Made by a program: the position numbers and the translations under genes. Below the pieces are notes generated by a model. That model was not told the origin of the DNA. It saw only the letters and a list, made by a program, of their open reading frames with translations, and ran no database searches. Of a stretch of 64,000 nucleotides of DNA, positions 34,450-44,789 are shown piece after piece. The DNA is from Corynebacterium sp. KPL1814 (lineage in GTDB: Bacteria; Actinomycetota; Actinomycetes; Mycobacteriales; Mycobacteriaceae): the NCBI RefSeq assembly GCF_000478175.1, contig NZ_KI515778.1, positions 133,237-197,236 on the forward strand. The letters run 5' to 3'. Each line of letters begins with the position of its first letter. The first letter of the stretch is position 1.

Positions 34450-35766
34450 TTAACATTCGCGCAGGGCTGCGGCGACTGCGCTCAGGCTGCGGCGCAGGTC
34501 GTCATCGCTTAAGTGGCCAAACCCTAAAACGACGCCGTCTTCGGCGTCTACGCCGCCCCAGTATTCGCGCAGCGGGGTCAGCTTAATGCCGCGGGCGGCG
34601 GCGCGCGGGACGATGGCCGGGTCGCACAGCAAAACCGCATGCAGGCCGCCATTGATGGGCAGCAGGCGCGCGCCGGGGAGAGTGCCCAGGGCATCGGCCA
34701 CGAGGTCGCGGCGGCGCTTATAGGTCCGGCGCATGCGGCCGGTGTGGCGCCGCAGCGCCCCGCTAGCCAGGTAATGGGCGAGCGCAGCCTGCGGGATGGT
34801 GCCAACCGGCTGGCCAAAGATATCGCGCTGCTTGTCGATGCCCCCGCGCAGCCCATCCGGGACCACCACATAGCCGCAGGCGATAGACGGCGAAATCACG
34901 GTGGAAAACGTACCGAGCAACACGGTGCGCTCTGGGGCGAGCGCGGCGAGCGCGGGCAGCGGCTGGCCCACATAGCGCAGCTCGGAGTCGAAGTCATCCT
35001 CGATGAGTAAAGCGCCGTGCTGGCGGGCCCAGGCGACGAGTTCGGCGCGGCGTTCGGCCGGCAGCGAGGCGCCATACGGGTACTGGTGGCTCGGGGTGAC
35101 AATCAGCGCGTCGAGGTCGGTATCGGGCACGGTAACGCCATCGGCATCGGTGGGCACATTCACCAGCTCATGGCCAAGCGCCTGCGGAATGCGGCGCAGG
35201 CTGGGGTAACCGGGCGATTCGACGCCGACGCGCAGCGCGGTACCGAGCGTGCGCAGTACTAAAGCGAGGCCATCGCGGGCACCGGCGGTAACGACGATGC
35301 GCCGCGGATCCACCCGGAGCCCGCGCATGTGCCGCAGGTGGTTGGCTATGTGGTGGGGGAGTGGAGGGGCATCGGAAAGCGGCTGGGCGGCGGCATCGCG
35401 CCAGGCTGCGCGCCATTCGGGGGTGATGATGCCGGCGGTATCGGGCAGGCCGGGGGTCAGTTCCAGCAGGTCGGGTGCGGGAGCGGGCTGCGGCGCGGGC
35501 TCGGGGCGCGGCGGTGGGCTGTGGGGCAGGCGGGGATTGATGACGGTGCCGGAGCCGACCTCCGCGCTGAGGTAGCCCTCGGCGGTGAGCTGCTCATATG
35601 CGGTAACGACGCTGCCGCGGGAGACGCCGAGCTGGGTGGCCAGCGCGCGGGTGGAGGGGACGGGTTCGCCGGGCAGCAGGGCGCCGGAGGTGACATCGGC
35701 GCGCACGGCGGCGGCGATTTGCACCGGCAGGGCGCGCGTATCGGCGGGGTCGAGGCGCAGGGGCAT
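34450..35766 (-). CDS. pdxR: PdxR, MocR/GntR-type vitamin B6 regulator
   Basis: This 438-residue protein has a winged helix of the GntR type (about 1-75: [42 protein letters not shown]) fused by a Pro/Ala linker to an aminotransferase fold. It is divergent from pdxST and probably controls them with PLP as signal. The motif that normally reads SFSK, whose lysine binds PLP, reads TFST here (Thr289, codon 34902-34900). Start ATG 35766, 6 bases after TATACT, gives a leaderless message and removes an unconserved 10-residue extension. Confidence 0.9.
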   Translation of the reverse strand: MPLRLDPADTRALPVQIAAAVRADVTSGALLPGEPVPSTRALATQLGVSRGSVVTAYEQLTAEGYLSAEVGSGTVINPRLPHSPPPRPEPAPQPAPAPDLLELTPGLPDTAGIITPEWRAAWRDAAAQPLSDAPPLPHHIANHLRHMRGLRVDPRRIVVTAGARDGLALVLRTLGTALRVGVESPGYPSLRRIPQALGHELVNVPTDADGVTVPDTDLDALIVTPSHQYPYGASLPAERRAELVAWARQHGALLIEDDFDSELRYVGQPLPALAALAPERTVLLGTFSTVISPSIACGYVVVPDGLRGGIDKQRDIFGQPVGTIPQAALAHYLASGALRRHTGRMRRTYKRRRDLVADALGTLPGARLLPINGGLHAVLLCDPAIVPRAAARGIKLTPLREYWGGVDAEDGVVLGFGHLSDDDLRRSLSAVAAALREC

Positions 35767-35771
35767 AAACA

Positions 35772-35847
35772 CAGTATAAGTGGTACAACCCAACACGCAG
35801 GAAATGGTTCTTTACTTGTACCACTTGGGCAGGGCAGTATAGAGCGC
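35772..35847. promoter_or_regulatory. pdxR/pdxS divergent promoters and PdxR operator
   Basis: AAGTGGTACAA (35778-35788) and TTGTACCACTT (35816-35826) form a perfect 11-bp inverted repeat with centres 38 bases apart. The left copy overlaps the pdxR -10 (TATACT, 35778-35773). The right copy holds the pdxS -35 (TTGTAC), 16 bp before TATAGA (35838-35843). Both genes start about 4-6 bases after their -10. Confidence 0.7.
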
Positions 35848-36735
35848 ATGACCGAAAACATTGCGACCACGCGCGTGAAACGTGGACTAGCTGACATGCT
35901 CAAGGGCGGCGTCATCATGGACGTCGTGACCCCAGAACAGGCGCGCATCGCCGAGGATGCGGGCGCCAGCGCCGTCATGGCACTTGAGCGCGTGCCCGCC
36001 GATATCCGCGCCCAGGGCGGCGTGGCCCGCATGTCCGATCCGGAGCTTATCGAGGGCATCGTCGACGCCGTATCCATCCCCGTGATGGCGAAGGCGCGCA
36101 TTGGCCACTTCGTCGAGGCGCAGATTCTGGGCGAGCTCGGCGTGGATTTCATCGATGAGTCCGAGGTGCTCAGCCCTGCCGATTACGTCAACCACATCAA
36201 TAAGTGGGACTTCGACGTGCCGTTCGTGTGCGGCGCGACCAACCTGGGCGAGGCCCTGCGCCGCATCACCGAGGGCGCGGCCATGATTCGCTCCAAGGGC
36301 GAGGCCGGCACCGGCGATGTCTCCGAGGCCGTCAAGCACCTGCGCACGATTCGCGCGGAAATCGCCCGCCTGCAGCACCTCGACCGCGATGAGCTCTACG
36401 TCGCCGCCAAGGAACTCCAGGCACCGTATGACCTGGTAGCAGAGGTTGCGGAGACCGGTAAGCTGCCGGTCGTGCTCTTCGTTGCCGGCGGCGTGGCCAC
36501 GCCTGCCGATGCCGCCCTCGTCCGCCAGATGGGCGCCGAAGGCGTCTTCGTGGGCTCCGGCATCTTCAAATCCGGTAACCCGGCGGCGCGCGCGGAGGCC
36601 ATCGTGAAGGCCGCCACGCTTTACGATGACCCCGCCGAGCTCGCCAAGCTCTCCCGCGGCCTGGGCGAGGCCATGGTCGGCATCAATGTCGGCGATGTGC
36701 CGGCACCGCACCGCCTGGCCGAGCGCGGCTGGTAA
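35848..36735 (+). CDS. pdxS: Pyridoxal 5'-phosphate synthase lyase subunit
   Basis: This 295-residue TIM-barrel subunit condenses a pentose phosphate, glyceraldehyde 3-phosphate and ammonia (from PdxT) to PLP. Very conserved motifs: [48 protein letters not shown] and [12 protein letters not shown]. The frame is open far upstream inside pdxR antisense, but ATG 35848 is the conserved start. pdxT follows after 4 bases. Confidence 0.97.
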   Translation: MTENIATTRVKRGLADMLKGGVIMDVVTPEQARIAEDAGASAVMALERVPADIRAQGGVARMSDPELIEGIVDAVSIPVMAKARIGHFVEAQILGELGVDFIDESEVLSPADYVNHINKWDFDVPFVCGATNLGEALRRITEGAAMIRSKGEAGTGDVSEAVKHLRTIRAEIARLQHLDRDELYVAAKELQAPYDLVAEVAETGKLPVVLFVAGGVATPADAALVRQMGAEGVFVGSGIFKSGNPAARAEAIVKAATLYDDPAELAKLSRGLGEAMVGINVGDVPAPHRLAERGW

Positions 36736-36739
36736 TCGC

Positions 36740-37354
36740 GTGGCACACCCAGAAGAAGCAAACGCCACGATCGGGGTGCTCGCGCTGCAGGGCGGCGTGG
36801 AAGAGCACCTGCGCATCCTCGAAGGCCTGGGGGCGGACACGCGCCGAGTGCGCGTGCCGCGCGACCTTGAGAGCCTGGATGGGCTGGTGATTCCGGGCGG
36901 GGAGTCGAGTGTCATCGACAAGCTCGCCCGCACCTTCGGCGTGGCAGGTCCGCTGCGCGCGGCCGTGGACCACGGCCTTCCCGTGCTCGCCACCTGCGCC
37001 GGGCTGATTTATTGCGCCCGCGAGCTGGATAACCCCTCGCCGGGCCAACAGACCCTGGGGCTGCTCGATATCACCGTGCGGCGCAATGCCTTTGGCAACC
37101 AGCGCTTTTCCGCCGAGCGCACCGTGCCGGTCGTGGTCGGGGAAGAAACGCTGCCCATCGAGGCGAGCTTCATCCGCGCCCCGCTGGTCACCCGCGTCGG
37201 TGAAGGCGTGGAGGTCATCGCGACCGTGTCGCACGACGGCGCGGAGGAAGCGGTCGTCGGCGTGCGCCACGGCGCCGTCACCGCCTTGAGCTTTCACCCG
37301 GAAGAAAACGATGAGGCGCGCGTGCACGCCGCCTGGCTGGCTAGTATCCGCTAG
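36740..37354 (+). CDS. pdxT: Pyridoxal 5'-phosphate synthase glutaminase subunit
   Basis: This 204-residue class-I glutaminase supplies ammonia to PdxS. It has IGVLALQGGVEEHL, the oxyanion motif PGGESSV, nucleophile Cys in LATCAGLIYCA and the catalytic His-Glu in SFHPEEN. GTG 36740 starts 4 bases after pdxS; the first residues (AHPEEANA) are an unusual short extension. It ends as the convergent peptidase gene ends (overlap of 4 bases). Confidence 0.95.
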   Translation: MAHPEEANATIGVLALQGGVEEHLRILEGLGADTRRVRVPRDLESLDGLVIPGGESSVIDKLARTFGVAGPLRAAVDHGLPVLATCAGLIYCARELDNPSPGQQTLGLLDITVRRNAFGNQRFSAERTVPVVVGEETLPIEASFIRAPLVTRVGEGVEVIATVSHDGAEEAVVGVRHGAVTALSFHPEENDEARVHAAWLASIR

Positions 37355-39420
37355 GCGCCGGAGAGGCCGCGGCGCTTGAGCAGCGGCGCGACGTCCTTAT
37401 CGCGCCCGCGGAAGTCGCGGTAGGCCGCGCCGAAATCGCGGGAAGCGCCGCGAGAGAGGATGAGGTCCCGGAACTTTTGTCCTGCGGCGCGCAGATCGCT
37501 TTGTTCCTTGAACCACTCGAAGCCATCGGCATCGAGCGCCTCGGCCCACAGGTAGGAGTAGTAGCCCGCGGAGTAGCCGCCGGCGAAGATGTGGTTGAAG
37601 TACGTCGAGCGGTAGCGCGGGGCGATGTGCGGGTTATCCAACCTCACCGCGCGCAGGGCCTCCTCCTCGAAAGCATCCACGGCCTCCGGGGTGGCCTCAA
37701 GTGCCGCGGCATCCTTGGCGCTGAGCGAATGCCACGCCAAATCGATAATGGAGGCCGCCAAGTACTCCGAGGTGGCAAAGCCCTGGCCAAATTCGGAGGC
37801 GGCGGTCACGGCATCGAGCAGCTCATCGGGAATCGGCTCGCCGGTGTCGACGTGGCGCGCATACTGCTTGACCAGTTGCTTATCCAGCGCCCAGTTCTCA
37901 TTGATCTGCGAGGGGAATTCCACTCAGTCGCGCGGGACGTTGGTGCCGGCGAAGGTGGGGTAGTGGACATCGGAAAGCAGCCCGTGCAAGGCGTGGCCGA
38001 ATTCGTGGAAGAGGGTGTGCACCTCGTCCAGGCTCAGCAGGGGTTGGGAACCATCGGCGGGCTTGGTAATGCCCAGCACGTTGACGATGACCGGCTTGTG
38101 CTCCAGCAGGCCCGATTGGCCCACGAACTGGCTCATCCACGCGCCACCGCGCTTGGTGGGGCGGCCGAAGTAGTCCGTGAGCAGCAGGCCAATTCCCTTA
38201 TCGCCGTGCTCGCCCTTATCTTCGTGCTCGACGTTATCTCTGTGTTCGACACCCTTGTCGAGCACCTCCCAGACGCGCACGCCCTCGGCATAGCCCTCCA
38301 GGTCCTCGCGCGGGGCAACGGTAATGCCGTACAGGCGCTCGGCGGCGGCGAATACGCCCTGGGTAAGGACCTTGTCCAGGGGGAAGTACTGGCGCAGTTC
38401 CTCCTCGTCGAGCGAGAAGTCGCGGGCGCGGACCTTGGATTCCCAGTAGGGCCAGTCGGCGGCGTGGAAGTCTTGCTCGTTGAGCGTGGCTTCCTCGGCT
38501 AGCAGCTTGTGCTCGCCGGCGGCATTGGCCGCGGCGGCGGGAGCGAGGTCTGCGAGCATGTCGCGCGCGGCGTCGGCGCTGCCAGCGGTTTCTTCCGCGA
38601 TCACGTAATCGGCGTGGGAGGCATAGCCCAGCAGCTCGGCGCGCTCGGCGCGCAGCTGGACGGCCTCGATAAGCCCTGGAATGTTGTTCTCGGAGCCCCT
38701 GCTTGCCGATGCCGCATAGAGCTTCTTCCGCGCCCCCTCCCGAGCCAGGCGGGACTGCTCCGATTGCACGGTAGGCAGCTCGAGCGGGATGACGTAGCCT
38801 TCGCGGCCTAGGGCCTTGGCATCCGCCTTGGCTGAGGCGATGCGTTCCGGCGGCAGGCCCTCGAGCTCTTCCTCCGTGAACTCGACGGCGCGCTCGCGCG
38901 TGGAGGCCATGAGATTGCGGCCGAATTCCTCAGATAGGGCGGAGAGGCGCTGGTTGATATCGGAGAGGCGGGCCTTGCCGGCGGCATCGAGATCCGCTCC
39001 CTGGCGCGCAAAGGTGCGCAGCAGGTACTCGTGCAGGCGCGCGCCCTCCTCATCGCCGGCGGGCGGGGTGGCGTCCTTGATGCGCTGGTAGAGCTTTTCG
39101 TCCTGGTACATCGCGTCGTAATGAGCGGACAGGCGCGGATAGATATCGGCGGCGATCTCTTCCATCTCATCGGTGACGTCCGTGCCAGAAAGGTTGCCAA
39201 AGACCGCCATGACGCGGTCGAGGTCTTGGCCGGATCGCTCGAGGGCTTCTACGGTGTTTTCCCACGTGGGGGCGGCGGGGTTTTCGGAAATGGCGGTGAG
39301 CTCGGCGTCGTGGCGCGCGAGCGCTTCGTCGAAGGCGGGTCGGTAGTGCTCGACTTTAATCTCTGCAAAGGGCGGGAGTTGGTAGGGCAACGATGAAGGG
39401 TGGAGTAATGGGTTAGTCAT
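37351..39420 (-). pseudogene. dcp: M3-family peptidase (Dcp-like), interrupted by one TGA
   Basis: Two abutting frames form one oligopeptidase of 689 codons: N-part 39420-37927 with the zinc motif HEFGHALHG, C-part 37923-37351. The break reads GTNVPRD-TGA-VEFPSQINENW; the family has an aromatic residue (Trp or Phe) here, and TGG to TGA (37926-37924) is one base change. The Glu after the stop (VEFPSQ) is the expected third zinc ligand, so the N-part alone should be inactive. No other stop or frameshift is seen, so the change is recent, a sequencing error, or read through. A GTG directly after the TGA could restart translation but would give a fragment without HExxH. Normal role: cytoplasmic di/tripeptide release from peptides. 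Confidence 0.85.
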
Positions 39421-39475
39421 AAGCGACCAATGTACCCATTAACTCCACCCTGTGTGATGGTATTCACTAAGATTG

Positions 39476-40897
39476 CTAGCCCACGGGAACGAGCTCCGCG
39501 TCTTCATCCTTCTTCTGCGGCGGCGTGGCTTTTCGTTTCCCGGTATTCATCAAGATGATATCTAGTACGAGGAATGCGGCAAGGGTTATGCCCAAAAGTG
39601 GGATAAATACACCGACGGTTGCGGCAAAGAGAGCGCCCAGGCCGGTGGTTGCCCAGGAGAAGTGCCGCTTGGAGCCAGGTGCAAATTGCGGCCGACGCTT
39701 CCACCACATGTAGTAGCCCAGAACCACCATGGCGGCAATGGCGAGGCCGAGGGCGAAGAGTGCAATCTGTAGCGGCAGGCCAAACATGATGCCCATGTGC
39801 AGGTAGATACCCCAGCTGCTGAGCTTGCTAAATAGCGGCAGTTCGGAGAAAGGCAGGCGGTCGATGACCTCGCCGGTGGAACCGTCGATGGAGATCTCAT
39901 CGGAGGTGTAGCGCCACTCGACCCAGCGCTCGCTCACCTTCCATCCCGAGTCGGTGTCCTCCGGGGCGTACAAGCGCAGCGGGCCCGTCAGGCCTTCCGC
40001 GCGGCCGGTGGCGTAGACGCGCTCTGCCTGCTCGGCGACGACCTCCGGATCCGGTGTCTCGCCCGCAGCTTCCGTATCCCCACCGTGGGCACCGTGGGCG
40101 CCGTGGCCTTCGTGCCCGGCGTGGGCATCGTGTGCGGCATCGGCGGAGGAATCGGTGGCCAGCGCGGTGTCTACTGGTGTGGCCTTCCAGTTCATCTTCT
40201 CCACCACGGAATTGACGTTTCCGCCGGCCAGCTGGGACCAGGTGATGCCGGTGGCGGACAGGCCAATGAGCCCGATGAAGATCCAAGCGCCCATAGTGGA
40301 GTGCAGGCGGGTGGCCTTCCAACGCTTGGAGCGCTGTGGCTGCTTCTTTAGCGGTGCGGCAGCCTTCTTGGGCCGGCGGCGAATCCACCACATGTAAAGG
40401 CCGCCGCAGGCTAAGACCCACAGCCAGGAGGCGGCTAGCTCGGAATAGAGCTCGCCCGGCTGGCCTAGGTGGAAGCTTTCATGCAGCGAGGAGATCCAGC
40501 GGCGCAGCGGCATTTCGCCCAGGCCGGAATAAGTGGGGTAGTCACCGATGACCTCGCCATCGGCCGGGTTTATAAAGACGGTGCGCTGCAGGCTCTCGTC
40601 GATGCCCGGATCTGCCACCAGCACGCGCGTGGAGTCCGTCGCCGATTCCGCCGGCCATACCTGGGAGACCGGCATATCCGGGTGCTCCTTTTGGGCAGCG
40701 CTGATTTGGTCCTCCAGGCTTACCGGGTTATTTACTTCCTCAACGGTCATGACGTCGCGGTAAGCAAACTTTTCCAGGGTCGGCGCTAGGGCGTAGAGGC
40801 AGCCGGTCAATGCTGCGATCAGGATGAAGGGGCCGACGAACATGCCGCCGTAGAAGTGTATGCGTTGGATGAAGGAACGCAGAGCCGTCCGACTCAT
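39476..40897 (-). CDS. PepSY-associated transmembrane protein with His-rich loop
   Basis: This 473-residue protein has about four main helices (around 17-37, 158-172, 203-222, 355-390) plus a C-terminal pair (400-450), with PepSY domains outside the membrane (residues about 50-130 and 285-350: STGEVIDRLPFSELPLFSKL). A loop near residues 254-273 is rich in His and Gly (HDAHAGHEGHGAHGAHGG) and probably binds metal. Family members are often linked to iron, heme or copper handling. The C-terminus is Lys/Glu-rich. Promoter signals are not clear. It stands alone between the peptidase gene and icd. Confidence 0.85.
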   Translation of the reverse strand: MSRTALRSFIQRIHFYGGMFVGPFILIAALTGCLYALAPTLEKFAYRDVMTVEEVNNPVSLEDQISAAQKEHPDMPVSQVWPAESATDSTRVLVADPGIDESLQRTVFINPADGEVIGDYPTYSGLGEMPLRRWISSLHESFHLGQPGELYSELAASWLWVLACGGLYMWWIRRRPKKAAAPLKKQPQRSKRWKATRLHSTMGAWIFIGLIGLSATGITWSQLAGGNVNSVVEKMNWKATPVDTALATDSSADAAHDAHAGHEGHGAHGAHGGDTEAAGETPDPEVVAEQAERVYATGRAEGLTGPLRLYAPEDTDSGWKVSERWVEWRYTSDEISIDGSTGEVIDRLPFSELPLFSKLSSWGIYLHMGIMFGLPLQIALFALGLAIAAMVVLGYYMWWKRRPQFAPGSKRHFSWATTGLGALFAATVGVFIPLLGITLAAFLVLDIILMNTGKRKATPPQKKDEDAELVPVG

Positions 40898-41095
40898 AAA
40901 ATAGTTCTCTTTCGTGCTTAGTGGTCAGTTGCATGGGTGCTGATATCAACTGCACTAATAGTCGGAACTTAGGCAACCCTGGTTCCCGGAAGGTGAAAAA
41001 TTTTTTCAGTTGTGTGAAATTGAAGGGGCGAAAACGGCGACACCGCGCGCCCTGCAAAGGGAACGCGCGGTGAAAATTAGCTGGTGAAGAAGCTC
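40898..41095. other. Intergenic region upstream of the PepSY gene
   Basis: Upstream of the PepSY gene lies an inverted pair CAGTTG (40926-40931) and CAACTG (40947-40952), a possible operator. It also contains the icd terminator. No small gene seen. Confidence 0.35.
41041..41072 (-). terminator. icd terminator hairpin
   Basis: CACCGCGCG (41041-41049) pairs with CGCGCGGTG (41064-41072), with an inner CCCT/AGGG. It lies 24 bases after the icd stop and is followed on the minus strand by TCGCCGTTTT. Confidence 0.75.
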
Positions 41096-43309
41096 TTACT
41101 TCTTCAGTCCATCGATGATCTCGTTGAACTGTGCGACAGGGCGCATGACGGCGGAGGTCTTCTCGTCGTTGGGCCAGTAGTAGCCGCCGAGGTCGGCGGG
41201 CTCACCCTGGGCATCGATAAGAGCCTGGGAGATTTCATCGGCCTTGCCGGAAAGCTCGGAGGCGACATCCTTGAAGGCGGCCGCGAGATCGGCATCCTCG
41301 GTCTGGTTAGCCAGCTCCTCGGCCCAGAAGGTGGCCAGGAAGAAGTGGGAACCACGGTTGTCGTTCTCGCCCACCTTGCGGGATGGGGACTTGCCCTCAT
41401 TGAGCAGGCGCTCGGTAGCCTTGTCCAGGGTGGTGGCCAGCACGCCGGCCTTCTCGTTGCCGTTGGTCTGGTTCTCGTGGCGGAAGGACTCGGCCAGCGC
41501 CAGGAACTCACCGAGGGAATCCCAGCGCAGGTGGTTTTCTTCCTGCACCTGCTGGACGTGCTTCGGGGCGGAGCCGCCGGCACCGGTCTCGAAGAGGCCG
41601 CCGCCTGCCATCAGTGGAACCACGGACAGCATCTTTGCGGAGGTACCCAGCTCGAGGATGGGGAAGAGGTCCGTGTTGTAGTCACGCAGCACGTTACCGG
41701 TCACGGAGATGGTGTCCTCGCCGCGGCGGATGCGCTCGATAGAGGTCTTGGTAGCGGTGACCGGATCCTGGATCTCGATGTCCAAGCCCTCGGTGTCGTG
41801 GTCCTTCAGGTACTTTTCCACCAGGGACTGGATATTGCGGTCGTGGCCGCGCTCTGGGTCGAGCCAGAAGATGGTCTTCATGCCGGACAGGCGGGCGCGG
41901 TTGACGGCGAGCTTGACCCAATCCTGGATCGGCTCGTCCTTGGTCTGGCAGGCGCGCCAGATATCGCCGGCCTCGACGTCGTGCTCGATGAGCACCTCGC
42001 CCTTGGAGTTGCGGACCTCAACGGTGCCGGCTGCCGGCACCTTGAAGGTCTTGTTGTGGGAGCCGTACTCCTCGGCCTTCTTGGCCATCAGGCCGACGTT
42101 TGGCACGGTACCCATGGTGGTGGGGTCGAAGGCGCCGTTTTCCTTGCAGTCCTCGATGACGGCCTGGTACACGCCGGCGTAGGAGGAGTCCGGGATGACG
42201 GCGAGGGTGTCCTGCTCCTCATCGTTCTTGTTCCACATGTGGCCGGAGGTGCGGATTATTGCCGGCATGGAGGCGTCAATGATGACATCGGAAGGCACGT
42301 GCAGGTTGGTGATGCCCTTGTGGGAGTTGACCATGGCGAGATCGGGGCCATCGGCAAGCGCGGATTCGAAGGCAGCCTTGATTTCCTCGCCATTGTCGAG
42401 CTTGTCCAGGCCCTCCAAGATGGAACCCAAGCCGTTTTCGCCGTTGAGGCCGGCGGAGATGAGCTCGTCGCCGTACTTGTCAAAGACGTCGGCGAAGTAG
42501 GTGCGCACCACGTGGCCGAAGAGGATGGGGTCAGAGACCTTCATCATGGTGGCCTTCAGGTGGGTGGAGAAAAGCACGCCCTCTTCCTTGGCGCGCTTGA
42601 CCTGCTGGAGCAGGAACTCATCCAGGGCCTTGGCGGACATGAAGGTGCCGTCGATGACCTCGTCCTTCAGAACCGGCAGCTCCGGCAGTAGGGTCTGCTC
42701 GCCGTCGGTGGTCTTCAGCACGATGGACAGGGTGTCTTCCTCAGGGATGATGACGGACTTCTCGTTGTGGCGGAAGTCGTTATCGTCCATGGTGGCGACG
42801 TTGGTCTTGGAATCCTTGGACCACTCGCCCATGCGGTGCGGGTGCTTCTTAACGAAGTTCTTCACGGCCTCCGGCGCGCGGCGGTCGGAGTTACCTTCAC
42901 GCAGGACGGGGTTAACGGCGGAGCCCTTGACGGAATCGTAGCGGGCCGCGATGTCCTTTTCCTCGTCGGTGGACGGGTTATCCGGGTAATCAGGCAGGTC
43001 GTAGCCGGCGGCCTGCAGCTCAGCGATGGCCTTCTTCAGCTGCACCAGGGAAGCCGAGATATTCGGCAGCTTGATGATATTAGCTTCTGGGGTCTTGGCC
43101 ATCTTGCCCAGCTCAGCCAGGGCGTCTTCCACCTTTTGGTCCTCGGTGAGGCGCTCCGGGAACTGCGCGGCGATGCGGGCAGCCAGGGAAATATCGCGGG
43201 TTTCTACGTCAATGCCCGCGGTGGAAGCGAAGGCCTCCACGATGGGCTTGAGGGAGTAGGTCGCCAGAAGCGGCGCCTCATCGGTACGGGTCCACGTAAT
43301 CTTAGCCAT
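41096..43309 (-). CDS. icd: Isocitrate dehydrogenase, NADP-dependent, monomeric
   Basis: This 737-residue enzyme of the monomeric IDH class oxidises isocitrate to 2-oxoglutarate, making NADPH. The length and sequence landmarks ([21 protein letters not shown] at the start; [75 protein letters not shown]) are unmistakable. ATG 43309 has AGGAGA. It is a single-gene transcript with its own terminator. A long antisense open frame exists but is a composition artefact. Confidence 0.97.
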   Translation of the reverse strand: MAKITWTRTDEAPLLATYSLKPIVEAFASTAGIDVETRDISLAARIAAQFPERLTEDQKVEDALAELGKMAKTPEANIIKLPNISASLVQLKKAIAELQAAGYDLPDYPDNPSTDEEKDIAARYDSVKGSAVNPVLREGNSDRRAPEAVKNFVKKHPHRMGEWSKDSKTNVATMDDNDFRHNEKSVIIPEEDTLSIVLKTTDGEQTLLPELPVLKDEVIDGTFMSAKALDEFLLQQVKRAKEEGVLFSTHLKATMMKVSDPILFGHVVRTYFADVFDKYGDELISAGLNGENGLGSILEGLDKLDNGEEIKAAFESALADGPDLAMVNSHKGITNLHVPSDVIIDASMPAIIRTSGHMWNKNDEEQDTLAVIPDSSYAGVYQAVIEDCKENGAFDPTTMGTVPNVGLMAKKAEEYGSHNKTFKVPAAGTVEVRNSKGEVLIEHDVEAGDIWRACQTKDEPIQDWVKLAVNRARLSGMKTIFWLDPERGHDRNIQSLVEKYLKDHDTEGLDIEIQDPVTATKTSIERIRRGEDTISVTGNVLRDYNTDLFPILELGTSAKMLSVVPLMAGGGLFETGAGGSAPKHVQQVQEENHLRWDSLGEFLALAESFRHENQTNGNEKAGVLATTLDKATERLLNEGKSPSRKVGENDNRGSHFFLATFWAEELANQTEDADLAAAFKDVASELSGKADEISQALIDAQGEPADLGGYYWPNDEKTSAVMRPVAQFNEIIDGLKK

Positions 43310-43367
43310 GATTCTCCTATTAAATGTGGGAAAATTTCTTCAGGTGACCAGATTACCGATTTTGTCC

Positions 43368-43381
43368 GCTCCATGTGGAGC
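43368..43381. promoter_or_regulatory. Perfect inverted repeat in the icd/MFS intergenic region
   Basis: GCTCCA-TG-TGGAGC lies about 60 bases upstream of icd and 120 upstream of the MFS gene. It may be an operator; no known consensus is matched. Confidence 0.3.
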
Positions 43382-43500
43382 GCTCGGTACATTCTGGGGC
43401 TGGGTGGCATCGGTCACGGGGCCATGCGCTGGGGCAATCTCTTCACCTGTCCACGCCCTGAACATGCTTTATGCGCAGGTGGGGTGTATTGTCGCCCCTC

Positions 43501-44754
43501 GTGAAAATTATCGATCAGTTAAGCCCGCGCAGCGCCCACGAACACCGCATTCAACGTCGGCCTTTGCCCCGCCAGACGGAGATTTCTACGACGCGCCGCA
43601 CCATCGTCATGGTGGCGATGGCCCTTGGCGCGTTTGCCATCGGCACCACCGAGTTCGTTTCGATGGGCCTGCTGCCGCTGATCGCGGAGGATTTTGGGGT
43701 TTCTGAAGATACCGCCTCCACGCTAATTACCACCTACGCGCTCGGCGTGGTGGTCGGCGCGCCCCTGATTGCGGCGTTTACCGGCAAGCTCCCGCGCCGC
43801 CGCCTCATCCTCTTGCTCATCGGCTTTTTGGTGGTGGGCAACCTGCTGTCGGTCCTCGCGCCGAATTATGGGGTGCTCATGGTGGCCCGTTTCATCGCCG
43901 GCATGCCCCACGGCGCGTACTTTTCCGTGGCTAACCTGTCCGCGGCGTCGATGGCCCCTCCCGGTGGGCGCGGCAAGGCCATGGCTTTTGTGGGCATGGG
44001 GCTTGCCATCGCCACGGTCATCGGCGTGCCCGCGGCACAGGCCCTGGGGTCCGCGCTGGGGTGGCACGCGGCCTACCTGGTGGTTGTGGTCATCGGGCTT
44101 ATTACCGCCGTGGCTCTGTTCTTCCTCATGCCGCACATGACGGAGATGAAACAGACCGATATCCGCACAGAGTTCGGTGCCTTCAAAAACAGCCAGGTGT
44201 GGCTCACCGTCATCATGGGCGTGGTGGGTTTCGGCGGCATGTTCTCCGTCTACACGTATATTTCCTGGACCATGACCGAGGTCGCTGGCCTGAGCGATAG
44301 CCTGATTTGGGTCGTGCTCATGGCTTACGGCATTGGCATGACGATAGGCAATGCCTTCGGCGGCTGGTTGGCGGACCGCAACCTCGAATTCGGGATCATT
44401 TTCGCCCTAGCCAGCTTGATCATCATCCTCACGGCCTTCTATTTCCTGTCCAGCCACGCCATCCCGGCCACCATTTGCTTTGGCATGGTGGCGTTTATGG
44501 GCTCCACGTTGGTGCCGTCGCTGCAGCTGCGCTTGGTCCACGTGGCGGGCGATGCCCAGACCTTATCCGCCGCGCTCAACCAGTCCGCGCTCAATATCGC
44601 GAACGCGGCCGGTGCGACCATCGGCGGCATCGTCGTCGGTGCGGGCCTAGGCTATTCCGCCCCGGCGCTGGCGGGCGCCGGCTTGGCGGCCGCGGGTTGC
44701 GTTGTGTGGGCGATAACAATGTGGGATAAAAAACGCCTTGCAGGCCGCAGCTAG
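43501..44754 (+). CDS. MFS transporter, DHA1 drug/sugar efflux type
   Basis: The 417-residue product has 12 membrane helices. Family motifs are GTTEFVSMGLLPLIAEDFGVS in helix 1, the A-like loop GKLPRRRL, and RFIAGMPHGAYFSVANLSAA in helix 4; this resembles the AraJ/YdhP/Cmx efflux group (chloramphenicol, arabinose-like exporters). Substrate is not determinable. GTG 43501 is chosen: TATTGT sits 8 bases upstream and the following 30 residues are a polar cytoplasmic leader; an ATG at 43471 is possible. Confidence 0.85.
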   Translation: MKIIDQLSPRSAHEHRIQRRPLPRQTEISTTRRTIVMVAMALGAFAIGTTEFVSMGLLPLIAEDFGVSEDTASTLITTYALGVVVGAPLIAAFTGKLPRRRLILLLIGFLVVGNLLSVLAPNYGVLMVARFIAGMPHGAYFSVANLSAASMAPPGGRGKAMAFVGMGLAIATVIGVPAAQALGSALGWHAAYLVVVVIGLITAVALFFLMPHMTEMKQTDIRTEFGAFKNSQVWLTVIMGVVGFGGMFSVYTYISWTMTEVAGLSDSLIWVVLMAYGIGMTIGNAFGGWLADRNLEFGIIFALASLIIILTAFYFLSSHAIPATICFGMVAFMGSTLVPSLQLRLVHVAGDAQTLSAALNQSALNIANAAGATIGGIVVGAGLGYSAPALAGAGLAAAGCVVWAITMWDKKRLAGRS

Positions 44755-44789
44755 AAGTACCACCGCACACGCCTATATTCTGGAGCACC

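Noticed and set aside
35329..35847. 173-codon upstream extension of pdxS
   Set aside because: Runs antisense through pdxR and over its operator; PdxS homology begins at 35848.
37351..37923. C-terminal part of the M3 peptidase as a separate gene
   Set aside because: It starts at a GTG directly after the TGA, lacks HExxH, and continues the peptidase sequence exactly; best read as part of one broken gene.
37924..37926. TGA as selenocysteine codon in the peptidase
   Set aside because: The family has no selenoprotein members that I know of, the expected residue is aromatic, and no SECIS-like hairpin stands out.
40969..40987. DtxR iron box upstream of the PepSY gene
   Set aside because: TTAGGCAACCCTGGTTCCC matches only one half of the TTAGGTTAGCCTAACCTAA pattern.
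41084..42691. 535-codon open frame antisense to icd
   Set aside because: It lies wholly within the unmistakable icd gene; long antisense frames are common in GC-rich coding DNA. The translation is low in recognisable motifs.
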